64,000 nucleotides of DNA from Chinchilla lanigera. Lineage: Eukaryota > Chordata > Mammalia > Rodentia > Chinchillidae. Position 1 is the first letter of the stretch, and every line of letters starts with the position of its first letter. The position numbers and the translations under genes were made by a program. The notes under the pieces were generated by a model. The model was not told the origin of the DNA. It saw only the letters and a program-made list of their open reading frames with translations, and did no database searches. Shown here piece after piece: positions 47,387 through 59,538 of the stretch. The stretch is taken from assembly GCF_000276665.1 (NCBI RefSeq), contig NW_004955438.1, forward strand, positions 8,262,491 to 8,326,490, given 5' to 3'.

Positions 47387-47865
47387 CCAGCTTTCCTGTT
47401 ACTAGGACACAATACCCAAAACTAACACCTTAAAGGAAGAGAGTTTACTACAGTTATTTGTTTGTGTGTGTGTGTATATGTTTATTTTTTGAGACAGGGT
47501 CATGCTATGCAGTTCAGGATGCCCTTGAACTCACAGTGATCTTCCTACCTCAGACTCCCAAGTGTAGGCATTGGATGCATGTACCACCATGCCTGGCTTA
47601 GTTCATGGTTTTAGGATATACAATACATGATCAGCAGTTTCAAGGGCAGGAACATCATGGTGAATGTCATGGCAGAGCAAAACGCCTTGGTTCACAGTTC
47701 CTGGGAAGCAGAGAAGGGCAGCAGTATCACAGAGAAAAGGGACCAGAGACCAGATACCTTACCTAAGATATATATCCCCCATGACCTACGCAGAAACACC
47801 CTGAAATGTGTTCTAGCCATTCTGGGGACCATCTAAGTTGACAATATCACAGCTTAACTGTTACA
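47387..47865 (-). mobile_element. MaLR LTR, antisense, split by a B1
   Basis: 'ttagccagctttcctgttac', 'taggacacaatacccaaaac' and 'ggaagagagtttactacagt' are followed, after the B1, by 'gttcatggttttaggatata', 'aacatcatggtgaatgtcat' and 'ggcagagcaaaacgccttgg', the reversed ORR1-like LTR order. The B1 at about 47484-47599 interrupts it where 'tttattttggctcatggttt' would be continuous. The 69-codon frame at 47627-47836 is inside this LTR. Confidence 0.65.
47484..47599 (-). mobile_element. B1 SINE, antisense, inside a MaLR LTR
   Basis: 'ttttttgagacagggtcatg', 'ctatgcagttcaggatgccc', 'ttgaactcacagtgatcttc' and 'gtaccaccatgcctggctta' give the reversed B1 order. It is preceded by a short TG repeat (47464-47475). 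It inserted after the LTR was already in place. Confidence 0.85.
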
Positions 47866-50049
47866 GGAATGGAAGTGAATTTTCAACTCACATCTTTCTC
47901 ATCACGTGGTTTTGCTCCGTATTCCATTTATTCCCAGAACAAGCTAATGGAGCTACTTGGATCTAGAACACAGAATTCTCTTGGCAGAGGGAACGGAGAC
48001 ATAGTGGGACAACCTGATGGCTCTGAAAGCTTTTTCTTGGAAATGGGGCACCACTATTTATCAAATCCAATCATCTGACACAATCTGACATAAGTAGGGT
48101 AGGAAGTATAATTCTCTGCCATGCGGTAGCCCAGCAGGAAGACTGAATGTATTTACTGCAATGCTATTCATTATACCTTTGTATTTTCATCCTCAAAATG
48201 TTAAGCCAGAGACACTGATGTCACCCAGATGCACTGCCTGATTCCCCCAGCCAAAAACACTTTGAGAACACAGAACATTTAACCAGACCTGTACTCTAAC
48301 TTCATTCTTCTCTGTTTTTCTCATTCAACTTCTTCAAAATATTGCATCTAGACTGCAACTTCTGCTACAGTCTTCTAGCTGTGGCACGCAACGGAGAGCG
48401 CAATGTCTTGAAATTAGATACTCATAAATGTTTGATGAATTTAGTTGATTTTTGTCTTGAGAGGAAAAAGGGAAACATTGAATATTTTCACATGAAAAAT
48501 ATGAACAAAATATATTTCAAACTGATTAATGTGGTAACTGGACCTCAGCTTGTTTAAAGCTTACTGGTTTATTTTTCTCTGCAAATATTTTCCCACAATA
48601 TGTAGGTCACACAGGGCTAATTATCTTCTTTGCTGTGGTAACTTGCATATTAGAAAGCCTAAAATTGCTTGAATCCACATTTTCCAAATGGTCTGTCTTT
48701 CTCCCACATTGTTTCAGCATAGCAAAAGTAAAATCTACATGACAATGACAAGTCTTCCGGTAGTGCAGTATAAATCTTACTATGTATTACACTCAAATCT
48801 GCTGAGCTTTGGGTAGTACATCAATTTTACTATATGTCTAAAAATCAAATGTGAAACGGAAAACAATAAATTCTTTGAACTCATTCAATAAACAAATGAA
48901 AGAGTACATAAATAGATTAATAATGAATAATGTGTTCATAAAATATTTAGTAATAAATAACTATGTTATTGTAAATGGTAAATAAGCTATTGTGTCAAGT
49001 ATTACACCTAATTAAGTCTCAAATACATAAGGTCCAAAAACTTACTATATCAAAGAAAAATCTGGAAATTCTCTAGATATGGTTATTTCTTATTCAATAA
49101 AGTATTGAGGGAGATAGTAATTCTTTATAAGAACAGTAATACACACATAAACATATCCACATATATGGGAGTGATGATGTGTTTCTTGACAGTACTTACT
49201 TTATGAAAGAAAAACCAAATAAGATAGGACAGCCTCATCGTGTTTTTATGGGGTGTTTTTTAACTAACTGAACCTGAGCAGTGTATATTACAGCTTCCAT
49301 TTCCCCGTCAATGTCTGTACCTTAGTAAAAGTTAATCGTGTGTTCATTTTATGTGACCATCCACAGCACCAGCAGCAACCACATGAATGAGCTAACCCAG
49401 TAAGACCACGCACCGCAGAGCCCGTTGCAATCTGAATGGAACGTTCCTGTAAAGCAGATGAATTTCAGGTTTTCAATCAGAAATGGTCAGGAAAACTGCC
49501 AAACCTGAAACTCAGAAACAATAATACAGATATTGCCTCAGAGTATTCCCACAAAAGAAAAATTGTCTGAAGAAAACTCCCTGTTTGAAATCTTTGGGAT
49601 TATCCAGGGATCCCTTTCTTTTTAAGCAGTTGCTTTCTTATTTAACGGTCCTGCCTTCGGTCAGATGTATGGTCAGGGAGGGTAAGACTAGCTGTTTGGT
49701 TAGGGACAGTAAGACTAGTAAAGGCTAGCCCTGTTATTCATTCAACTGTTTCATCTTTGAATAATTTGAACTGCAAACACCATAAAGAAATTACTGGGGA
49801 AATATTTCTGTTTTACTTCATGCAACTGGTAATTCATAAAAGCCAAAACAATATTCCTTTTATTATTGAACAACATAATTTCAAAATATGGTATACATAT
49901 ATAAGCAACTGCCAAGACATTTGATAAAAATCACTCCCACTGAGAGTTTTTTCCAGATTCAATCAATTTCTTAATATTTTCAACAGCTGAAATGTTTGAA
50001 AATATATCTATGATCTGAGTCATTTGGAACAAACTCTAACGTGCAACAA
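47866..50049. other. Unique AT-rich DNA
   Basis: Small frames only (for example 47869-48078 and 48342-48557 plus) without recognised homology. No RNA gene seen. Confidence 0.45.
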
Positions 50050-50260
50050 TAACATGGTTAAAATTTATTGAGCACTAACTATAAACCTGGCACACCTCCG
50101 TGTTTTTTATGTTTTATTTTCTGACAACCTCATAAAACTGTCTGTAAGTAAGAATTAGTTAGATTGAAAAATTAAGGCAAAAATTGATTGAAATCTAGAC
50201 AATCTAGCCAGGATTTCAATTCAGGCAGGTTGACAGCAAAGTGTACTTTCTTAAACACAG
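50050..50260 (+). mobile_element. MIR SINE
   Basis: 'aaaatttattgagcactaac', 'tataaacctggcacacctcc', 'ttctgacaacctcataaaac', 'gtctgtaagtaagaattagt' and 'tctagccaggatttcaattc' cover most of the MIR length in the correct order (atttattgagcacctactatgtgccaggcac ... cctcacaacaaccc ... agccaggattcgaac). One of the better preserved MIRs here. Confidence 0.7.
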
Positions 50261-50509
50261 AATGACCTTTATGTGCTTCACATATCTCTACTGCATAAAT
50301 AATGAGGCCACATCAAATATCCACATATCAGTCAGGAAGTATGTATTATGCTATATGATTGTAATCTTATGGGATTACCATCTAGTAGGGGAACATGTAC
50401 GAGGATAACACAAATAAGCAAAATGTCATGGATATTAGTGATCTTGATACATATTCTAATTATCCATCATATGTTTACAGAAAACTTATCGTGTGCCAGC
50501 TTTTAAATA

Positions 50510-50975
50510 TTATACCAGTTTCCTATTGAATATGCTGTCACAAATTACCGCAAAATACCACTTAAATACTGTGTATTTATTTTCTTATGCTCCAGGAAGT
50601 CGTAGCGTCTTATCACAAGGCTCTATCCTAGCTGGCAGCATAGAGCAGGGTCCTTCCAGCCCAGCTCACTCATGCTTCTTGGGAGCTACGGGGCAAGGCA
50701 ACACTGACCCCTGGCCTTGCTTACAAGACTACACATCAGTACCTCCACTAGGTGTATTTGCATTGCTTAAAGCCAACTGGGGGGATAAGGAAAAGTGGTA
50801 GCCAGCTAGGTACATATCAGTACATGGAAATAGGGCCAGGCTCAGCTAACATGGAGATAATTGCTCTTCTTTCAAAGAGAGTCATCCAGGTGGTCCTCCA
50901 CACATATATTCTGGGGATTAAAATGTAGATATTCATGGTGGGGGAGTATTATGGTGTCTACCAAACAGGTGCTCC
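50510..50975 (-). mobile_element. MLT1/MST-like MaLR LTR, antisense
   Basis: 'accagtttcctattgaatat', 'gctgtcacaaattaccgcaa', 'tttattttcttatgctccag' and 'gaagtcgtagcgtc' at the left, then 'tctggggattaaaatgtaga' and 'tattatggtgtctaccaaac' at the right, follow the reversed LTR (attagtctgctagggctgccataacaaaatacc ... tttattttctcacagttctggaggctgg ... ggggttagggcttcaacatatga). The 102-codon frame at 50493-50801 lies within it and is not a gene. Confidence 0.6.
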
Positions 50976-53040
50976 AAACCCGAAGAATGTAAGTTCAGAT
51001 ATTTCCCTTGAGGAGCCACTAAAGGATATAACACATGGGGGAAACAATTTGATTTACACATGGGTAATTCAGGAGCCCCAAAGATGAAAATTTGGAGGTA
51101 ATTCTTCTTAAAATAACAAAGGCATAAATTAATGTGGTGGAGGTAATGCTAGAGACAAGCTGCAGTGATTTGAAGAATGTTTACAAAGTAGGATCAAGTG
51201 GAATGCAGGGAAATTTTCCACAGAAAATTGTTCTCCTTTTGATCTGCCCTTCCATATTAACTGCTGTTACATTAAATGGTTTTAGCCTTTTATTAAATGT
51301 AAGTTCATCATATTTTTAACTTTTGTTAAAGTAGAAGACACTTTGCAGCATATCTACAGGGAGAATCCCAGTAACAGTCATTTCCTATAGAATTGCATTA
51401 ATCCTCCATCCTTAACTGAAACGGAAGTTAACAATTCCTATGTATTTGTAGATACTTTCCTATATAATTCATCAGAATCATATGGTAATATGATGTCAAA
51501 AATCTAAACAGAGGACACAATTTATTTTCTGGATCACTTTATCTAAAACAACACATTTCAGGATGATGCATTGCTAGACATGTATGAATTAACTTCATTT
51601 AGTATTCTAACACCTGCTTAATTAGGTTTGTCTGACTGGAACTATTAATATCAGTCATCAGTGTTCATTCCTATTTAATAAAATTGCCTTTGTATATCAC
51701 TTGGTGGTATTTTTAAGTCAATACATAACAGGTGCATTATAATATATTCATATATTGTCTCATTCAATAGACACCATTCAAAAATATGCCATTCATAGAA
51801 ATTTATTCCAAAGAGTTGATTTTAAAGTTTGTGGCAATGAATGGAAATTCTGAATTAGAAGAGAAACTGTGAAAGTTTGTCAGATGGCTGGTGGCTAGAA
51901 TTTGTTTTAAGCATTTTGGATCACATCTCATCCTGAGTAAATGCAAACCAAACACTTTTAGACTTTAATCTTATTTGTGTTATTTATTTTGCAGAAGAAA
52001 ATGTAATCTAGGTGCGTATGTGTGCCCATGTGATTCATTTACACTAAATATCTTTGAAAGGTTATTTTAGAAGAAGAGGATTGATATTAAAAATAACAGC
52101 TAAGCTTACATAAGTATGGAAACCTTCACCAGAGGATGGCAGAAGGGAGGAAAAGAGTGCTTCCAAAATCCCGTTGCCATATTTTGCAAGCCTGGATGCA
52201 GAAAAGGCATTGAGCACACCAGGGAAGTCTCAGTCTCGATATTCCAGAAGCTTTAGAAATGTTAACAATCTTTTTTGGGGGGTAGCGGTAAACACAGGCA
52301 TAAAATACACCAGCTGCTGATAAGAGTGCTATTTTGGGGCAGGACTGCTTTGGAGGATACACTTGACTTCCCAGTTCCCTGCGGCCTGCAACTCCAGGGC
52401 CACGAAGCACTGCTCAGAGTTCCAGCCTTGAAGCCTAGTGCTGCTGGCAGGCAAAGAAATCTGTGTTCTGCTTTTGTTTGCAGAAGATATTTCTCTCTGA
52501 TGAAACAAGGGGTGAAGGGACTTACAATACTCTAATTTCTGTCATTTCATTTCCAACATTGAATAAAACAAATAAGCAAACACCCTCAGAATGGCGCCCA
52601 CGTTCTCCACCCTGACATTGTGGAGTTCTTCCAGGTGTCTGTAAATGCTTGCCTAACGGCCTTGTGTGTTTTCAGGTGAGTGGTCATGTCTGTGTAGGCC
52701 TCCATATTCAACAGCCACAAAAGAATGCTGAAATTTCCTAATTTAAGATGCTCAAATATTGGATTACATTTCTATGTTTTGGGTTTTTATCTAGAAAGGT
52801 CTTCTGCTTAGCTCCAGAGTACAAAAGGGCTTTGCATATTCAAAAATCCATTTAGAGATATCAATTTTTATGGATGTATAATGCTCTTCGAATGCCCAGA
52901 GCATAGTCTAGGGAATACGTGTCATACTAGGGGTGAACTGTCTTCAAAATGACAATGACACAGCTTTATTTCCAAGGTGGCCTTTGTGAGGCAGGTAGAA
53001 TATAGGTGATTTCTAAAATGCATTGGCTTCTTTTGCTTGC
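50976..53040. other. Unique AT-rich DNA
   Basis: No gene supported. The segment 52260-52460 is less AT-rich and has opposing frames (52126-52410 minus, 52275-52535 plus) with no recognised homology. Confidence 0.45.
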
Positions 53041-53174
53041 ATTTTTCCTTTCCTTTCTTTTCATTTCCCTCTTACTCTTTCTCCCTCCCTACCCATCTCT
53101 TTTCCTTTCTCTGTCTTGCTTTTTTCTCTCTTTTTCTTTCTCTCCTCTCCTCCTCTCCCTCTCTCTTTCTCTAT
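53041..53174 (+). repeat. Polypyrimidine (CT-rich) tract
   Basis: About 130 bases that are almost all C or T on plus, with a handful of A or G. The complement is a GA-rich purine run. Three overlapping frames (two plus, one minus) are low-complexity translations of it. Triplex formation and replication stalling are possible by analogy. Confidence 0.9.
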
Positions 53175-53521
53175 TAGTAAAGCTGGTGGAATACTTAAGG
53201 TATTTATTTTCCCATAAAATAATATGAAATAGAGACCAGCCATAGTTTTATTACTGTTCAAAATTTAAAACATGATTCTTTTTCTTGGTCTAGCAGTATA
53301 TACACCATTATCTAAAAATACATTGTGGAAAACTAGAAAGGGGATGAAAAATTTTGTGGGATTTGCACCCTACACTGGTGCAGGGGATCTTGGATCATTT
53401 GACCACCAGCCTCATCACACTGGAAATTAAAACCACTTAGCTGACAGTTTTTCAGATTCTTTTGAAAAAACCTGGGACCAGGACACTTGCTTAAAAAGTG
53501 ACATGAAAAATAACTTACATC
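53175..53521. other. Unique DNA
   Basis: No gene. The minus-strand frame 53333-53761 (142 codons) runs through this piece and the whole ID SINE to its right, which explains its length. Confidence 0.5.
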
Positions 53522-53539
53522 AAGAATATTTGACTCCTG

Positions 53540-53631
53540 GGGCTGGGGATTTAGCTCAGCGGCAAAGCACCTGCCTGGCAAGTGCAAGGTCGTGAGTTCG
53601 GTTCCCGGTACCGGAGAAAAACCAAAAACCA

Positions 53632-53660
<29 letters not shown>
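53540..53660 (+). mobile_element. ID SINE, full length, young
   Basis: Begins GGGCTGGGGATTTAGCTCAG, with A box 'tagctcagcgg', 'gcctgcctggcaagtgcaag', B box 'gagttcggttccc', 'ggtaccgg' and an A-rich tail of CAAAA/CAAA units. An exact 18-bp target duplication, 'aagaatatttgactcctg', flanks it at 53522-53539 and 53661-53678. This is the best preserved ID copy in the window, and its polymerase III promoter boxes look intact. Confidence 0.97.
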
Positions 53661-53662
<2 letters not shown>

Positions 53663-53768
53663 GAATATTTGACTCCTGAAATTGTGTTTTACTTCAAAAA
53701 TTATTATGCATAATTTAAAGAAAATACAGCAAATTTCCACCTGTGTCATCAAGAATTTCACTTAGTAA

Positions 53769-53769
53769 A

Positions 53770-53809
<40 letters not shown>
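53769..53809. repeat. (CA)n microsatellite
   Basis: About 40 bases of CA repeat with one interruption ('acatac') near the left end. Confidence 0.95.
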
Positions 53810-53810
<1 letters not shown>

Positions 53811-54843
53811 CGCAATTAATAATGAAGTATTAATGAACTTGGGTCAAACACTTCAAAGTGCACCCTTTGTAAGTTGTGAATCTTGATGATTAATGGCACA
53901 AGTGTGTTTATAAAAATAAATTTACTGCAACATATGTTTTATAGGTAAAAGTTTATATTATTTCCATAGAAGCAAAAGATAAAATGTGATGGAGATGCAT
54001 AATTTATCCTGCAATGAGATTCTGCTTTTAATTGATTATCTTATTATTCCAACTGATTTAAAGGTAACAATATTCAATGGAATTACAATGGTGAACTCCT
54101 ACCGTCTTGTCTAGTGAAACTCTGTATTATCTCTGCTGTGTTATTAAAGAATTATTTTCTCATTCCCTATAATGGTCTGAGCAATCTTTCATTCTTACAT
54201 CTGGTAATCTGAGCAATGTAGCTAAAGATAGTGATATGTAATGTAAAAACCACTGATGATTTGTATTTTTTTGTCTTGAGACCCTGTATCACTTTGAATG
54301 TTCTTGCTTTGATTTGTTTATGTTTGTGATACTGGTATGCTGCTACTTTTTTATTTGTTTGTTTGTTTCTCATTTATTATTCTCTTTAAAATAAAAAAAA
54401 TGTAACTTGTTTTTATTTCATAGGCTCACCGTAGCTGCAAGTAAACCTGCCTCAAAATTAATCCTATCCTTAGCATCATAACATTTTACTTTAAGTGCTA
54501 TTGAGTCGAAACTTTAGACTTCTGAATTAATACTGGAGCAAGTTAAGACTTTCAAAGATACTGGCATGGAATGAATTAATTTTGCATGTGAAAGCACAAA
54601 TTTGGCTTATTACATGGGTAGAGTAAAATGAAATGAATGCTATACACCTCACCCACTCATTTATTCATTAGTTGAAAATTTAACTCCCAAGGTGATAGTT
54701 TTAGAAACTGGGAAGTTAGGGAGGTGATAAGTGCCTGAGAATATGGCTTTCATGAATGGAGTTAGAGACCCCAGAGAGACCGTGCTTTCTCTTTCTGCAA
54801 TATGAGTTTGCCATGAGGCGATGCCATCTGGAAAGCAGTGGGC
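53810..54843. other. Unique AT-rich DNA
   Basis: No gene or clear element. Confidence 0.45.
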
Positions 54844-55218
54844 TGCTGTAATCTGGATAGGCCATGTTCCCCAAAGGCCCACATGTACAGCCTTATCCCC
54901 AGTTGGCACTAATGACATGTGGTGGAATCTTTAAGGGGAGGGTTTTAGGAGGAGATGTGGAAGGGCATGGGAATGTGCTCTTAAAGGTGATCATGGGATC
55001 CTAGGCCCTCTTCTTTTTCTTTTTCACTTTCTGGCCATGAAGTGAGAAGTTTTGATCTACCACACATTTCTAACATGGTGAGTTGTCTTCTCACAAGTGC
55101 AAAGCAACATGGCAAATTGAGTTCAGACTGGAGCCCTGGAGACTCAATCTAAATAACCCTTTAGCTTTGTAAGTGGGTGATGCTAGATATTTGTTACAGT
55201 GGCAAAAACTAACAGACA
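54844..55218 (+). mobile_element. ORR1-like MaLR solo LTR
   Basis: 'tgctgtaatctggatagg' starts it, followed by 'ccccaaaggcccacatgtac', 'ggtggaatctttaaggggag', 'aaaggtgatcatgggatcct', 'ctggccatgaagtgagaagt', 'gcaaagcaacatggcaaatt' and the end 'aaaaactaacagaca'. The 375-bp length equals the LTRs of the complete element at 32984-35231. The polyadenylation region is degraded ('aaataaccctttagc'). No clear target duplication is visible. Confidence 0.65.
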
Positions 55219-57209
55219 AGCTGTCATCAGATACCAAACTTGCCATCTTATTGATCTTGGCTTTTCCAGGTTTCAGAATAAGAACAAGTAAAAGCAAATG
55301 TATTAGACTAAAAGAGCAGATCACATACACATGATGCTCTTGTGTGGTACAGAGATGCTGTCTGTTGTGAACCGGGTCCAGCCCCTTCTCCGAACCTGGC
55401 TCCGTCTCCTTCACCTGAATGAATGCGCCCATGCCTTCCTTCATTGCCTTTTCTTGGCTCTAATGCCACAGTAAAACCATTCTCGGCAGCTTGGCTTTCC
55501 ACTTATTTTATAAACCCTCACCCATCAGTGAAAAGGAGAAAATAATTGAGGCATTTAAACTTAGGTAAATTTTACTAACTTAATTCAACGTAACCATAAA
55601 ATTGAGTAGTTAACACAAAATATTTACAAACAGACGCTTAAAAGTAAATAAGATTAAATCTTTCACATTTCTTGTGTTCAATGCTCCTATTCTGCTTGGG
55701 AGATTTCTGTTCCCATTCTTGCATGGAATCTTTCAGGCTTGATGAAAATCCTCTACTGGCAACTTCTTGTTTTTAAAATGGCGCCCACACTCTAATATAC
55801 ATGTGGGTCCTCATGATCTCATCCTTAGTATCTCCCAGGGCTCACTTTGGTTGTTATTTTCTCCTATATTTGAATTCATTATTTCAGTAATACACAATTA
55901 GTTATGCTTTTTTGAAGAAATGATGAATCTATATGAACTGATGTGTATCTATATGCAAACTATTGTTTGTGTGTAGAGGGTTTGTCTTTCTTCTTTCATT
56001 AAAAATAATGATTTCAACACTCACCTTTTAGGGCATGAATTACCTTTTGCAGGAGCCACGGTTAGCAGCCTCTTTCCCTTCTATTATATCTGTTCTTTCT
56101 GCTGCTCATCCCAAAGCAAAGACGAGTCTCACTAGGGCTGCATAAGACCATCGATGAGAGTATGGAAAAATAGAAATCTGCTGTTTTCTCACCCTTTTAG
56201 TTTTATTACACATCAATTTAAAAGGAAATATTAATATACAATACTAAATTTACATACTTCATATAAACTATATATAAATATATAGTTTAAATAATACCTC
56301 ATTGATTTTACATAAAGTGTGTACTCAAGTTATATACTTATATACTTATATTGTGTTCTTGTGTTATAGAAGCATAACATTGATTTATACATGTACCCTC
56401 TTCCAGGCTTAATTTTCAAGCTGAGTAGATATTTAATATTATTGTTCTTCTAAAAACATAAGACCTAATTTAACATTTCACATCTGCTTGCTCTTGTTTG
56501 TCACATGTTTATTATGGCAACAGTTTTAGTTCAACAATTTAGTTTCTTTGGAGACTCTGTTGAAATAAGATAATCAAATTTTCATTCTTAGAATCACTAA
56601 AGTAATAAAAGTATCTGTAAATTATGACTCACCTAAGTTATTGTGAAGGACTTGAATGTGAGACAAATTCAACATAATCTCTAAAATATTATTTAAATTT
56701 TTAGTGTTTCATGACTTTCCATATTTTTTATCAATACTAAAAATCAAATAACTTTTAGTAACATGCTTATATTTTAAGGCATCATTTGGTGTTAAGAAAT
56801 TAAAGTTTCATACTAGTGTGTTTAGAACTTAAAATTGGTTTAAAAATAATCAACATAGTATTACAGGATATCACACATTAGGACCTGGACATTTTAAATC
56901 TTTTAACATCCTTCAAATTCCTTCCCATTCTCAAGTATATTCATGGAGGAGGTGCATGACTTGAATTTTATCCTTAAAAATTCTTATAGTACATGAAAAT
57001 TTGTCAGAAGTAGGCACATAACACTTTAGAAATATAATATATTGCTTTTATTCTGCTTAATTCTTCAGAGAATTCCATTTAGTATAATTAGTGTGATTTA
57101 AAATTTGGGTAGTAGGTATCTCAACAATGGTCTTATTTTCAACTTTCTTTGGCTTTAGATTAAAATTTCCACATACTTTTTATTTCACAGCATTTAAGAA
57201 ATCCTATAT
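55219..57209. other. Unique AT-rich DNA
   Basis: Minus-strand frames at 55091-55444 and 55308-55502 overlap the LTR end and lack recognised homology. An inverted repeat lies at 56264-56289. No gene supported. Confidence 0.45.
56264..56289. repeat. AT-rich inverted repeat, 11-bp arms
   Basis: TAAACTATATA and TATATAGTTTA are separated by 'taaa'. It is a potential small hairpin in very AT-rich DNA. Confidence 0.8.
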
Positions 57210-57935
57210 CAAGAGAAGAATACCATGAACAAGAAATCCAACATTAAGTGCACATTACATTCTTTAAAGAATTTATGCTTATTATGCTGGCACAAAAATA
57301 GTCATGTGGATTAGTGGAACAAAATTTAAGAAACAGAAACAGCCTCAGGCACAGACAGCTACTTGATCTTTCTAAGAGGGCCTAAAAGCATGCACTGGGG
57401 GAAAGACAGTGTCTAATGTGTGGTTCTGGGAAAACTGGATATCAACATGCAGCAGATTGTGTCTGGAGTCATGTACCTCAGCATATACTACATTTAAATC
57501 AAAATGAATCAAAGATCTTAATGTTAAAACATAAATACTTAATCTGCTGCAAGGTAAAACAGGTACAAATCTTGAAGACATGGGCATAGCCAAGATCTTT
57601 CTGAGCAGGACCCCAATAACACCAAAAATAATATCAAGAATCAGCAAATGGGATCACATCAAATTAAATAGCTCCTGCATAGCAACAGAAACAACCAACA
57701 GAATGAAGAGACAACCTACAGAATGGGAAAAGAATTTTACCAGTTACTCCTTTGATGGAGAACCAATGTATATAGAACTCAAAAAAATTAGACCCCCAAA
57801 CACATGACACAGTAAAAAGTGGTGACTGAAGTAAACTCGCTTCAGAAAAGAAGTACAAATGATCAATAAATACTTAAAGAAATGCTCACCATCAGGGGCC
57901 ACTAGAGAAATGCAAATTAAAAATGCACTGAGCCA

Positions 57936-58021
57936 GGGTTGGGGACATAGCTCCGCAGCACAGGGCCTGCCTGGAAAGTTTAAGGTCCTGAGTTCAACTC
58001 CCAGCACCAAAAGAAGAAAAA
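57936..58021 (+). mobile_element. ID SINE nested in LINE-1
   Basis: Begins GGGTTGGGGACATAGCTCCG, with 'gcctgcctggaaagtttaag', B-box-like 'gagttcaactccc' and 'agcacc' plus an A-rich tail. A 14-bp target duplication with one mismatch ('aatgcactgagcca' / 'aatacactgagcca') lies at 57922-57935 and 58022-58035. It therefore inserted after the L1. Its sequence is nearer an older ID form ('cagcacc' rather than 'ggtacc'). Confidence 0.92.
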
Positions 58022-58309
58022 AATACACTGAGCCAACTTACCGGAAAGAATGGCTAGCATCAGAAAACCTAATAATAACAAATGCTGGTGTAGATGTGGG
58101 GAAAAAGGAATTCTACACTGTTGGTGGAAATGTAAAGTAGTACAACCACTATGGAAACCAGTGTAAAGATTCCTCAGAAAACTAAAGCTAGAAATTTCAC
58201 TTTTACGTATCTTCCCAGAAGTGTTAAAATCAACATATTACAGGAATACTTGCATACTCCAGTATATAGCAACAAAATTTATAATTTATAATAGCTATAT
58301 AGCTATTTA

Positions 58310-58339
58310 TTTATAGCTATTATATATAATAGCTATAAA
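58310..58339. repeat. 30-bp perfect AT-rich palindrome
   Basis: The left arm TTTATAGCTATTATA is followed without spacer by its exact reverse complement TATAATAGCTATAAA. Twenty bases upstream, 58290-58307 is another perfect palindrome of 18 bp sharing the 'atagctat' unit. Together they make a cruciform-prone cluster inside the L1. Confidence 0.92.
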
Positions 58340-58540
58340 GCATATATGGCCATCAAAAGAAGGATAGGTACAGAAAATGTGGCACTTACTCACAAGAGAG
58401 TACTTTTCTGCAATAAAGGAAAATAAACAAGGATTTGGTAGGTAAAAGGATGCAACTTGACAGTACAATGTTAAGTGAAATATAGTGGGAGACATAAAGT
58501 TTAAATATTGCATGGTTTCCCTTATATGAGAAAAAATAAA

Positions 58541-58582
58541 TGTATATATATATATATATACATATATACATATATATATATC
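58541..58582. repeat. TA-rich microsatellite
   Basis: TA units interspersed with CATA. It lies in the L1 3' region, where such AT repeats commonly grow from the A-rich tail. Confidence 0.88.
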
Positions 58583-58640
58583 AAAATAAAAGATAGATAA
58601 ATGGAAATTAAGGAGAAGTTGAAGTAATCTCATAAATTAC

Positions 58641-59538
58641 CTATTCTACTAAATAGAAATACTTTAATATATGTGCTAGTTTATTTCATTTATGCTATTA
58701 GTTTCTCTGAGTTCACTGAAAAGACAGCTTGGTGCTATCTCTGTTTCTTCTTTGTAAGAGAGAGTCTTTATAAACTATTTTGAAGATAAAGATACAGTGT
58801 ATTCACTATTGTTATTCTCTTATTATGGATAAAATTTTATTTTTTCATAAGTAAAAGAAAGAATTTCTGCATAGAAATGAAGGCACATATTCTTTTGAGA
58901 AAAATAAATTCTTTCAGTGCTGCAAAAACAATTTTGGTGTGTTAGTAGTATTGATTAGACTTAGACACAAAGTCAGTACTCCTTAATCTATTCATTTCTT
59001 GCTCTCCTGTGGATAGGAGAAAGTGATGGAGTGAATTGATAAATGCTACCTATATTCTACCAGCAGACTGACATAACTTTTTCCAAGCTCAGGTAGTGAG
59101 AACAATCATTTTGTTCTCCACATGAAAATGACACTTGCTCATTAAATATCTTGTTTTTGTGTAATCTTTTACACAGGAAGACCCCATGAAAGAAATTTCA
59201 AGTCACTGATTCAAATATTGGCCCCTCCAGCAAATTTATGCAACATTCTTGAATAAGGTATGTTTTCTCAATGAGTGACAGAATATAATCAAACACAGAC
59301 ACCATTTTAGAAACTTAAAACATAGCTTGGATAGTTTTCTTTAAGAGTATTGATCAGTCAGTATGTTATCATACTGAATTTCATGTACCACTGGGACTTA
59401 TGAGAAAAGGAATATTAGTTATGGAATTCTTGGAAATTATGTGAAAAGAGTCAGTTATTAAAGTTCCAGTACGACTCTAGATTAGTCAGAGTTAGCAGGA
59501 GAAAAGCAATTGAATACTCCTATTAAATTTATTCATGT
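58641..59538. other. Unique AT-rich DNA
   Basis: No gene or named repeat recognised. Confidence 0.45.

Larger units (their letters stand above)
57210..58640 (+). mobile_element. LINE-1 3' half, sense, with nested insertions
   Basis: The ORF2 C-terminal region is recognisable: 'gtctggagtcatgtacctca', 'ttaaatcaaaatgaatcaaa', 'atgggcatagccaagatctt', 'gcaaatgggatcacatcaaa', 'aaatagctcctgcatagcaa' and 'gaatgggaaaagaattttac'. Then come 'ctggtgtagatgtggggaaa', 'acactgttggtggaaatgta' and 'tggccatcaaaagaaggata' of the 3' region. Stops and frameshifts abolish ORF2. An ID SINE sits at 57936-58021. A TA-rich microsatellite lies at 58541-58582 and an AT palindrome at 58310-58339. Confidence 0.88.

Noticed and set aside
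53333..53761. Minus-strand frame of 142 codons, the longest uninterrupted one
   Set aside because: It passes straight through a young ID SINE and both of its target duplications; the frame is created by the insertion.
55091..55502. Two overlapping minus-strand frames of 117 and 64 codons
   Set aside because: One overlaps the 3' end of an ORR1-like LTR; neither shows homology.
58307..58633. 108-codon minus-strand frame
   Set aside because: Antisense to L1 and partly a Tyr/Ile translation of a TA microsatellite.
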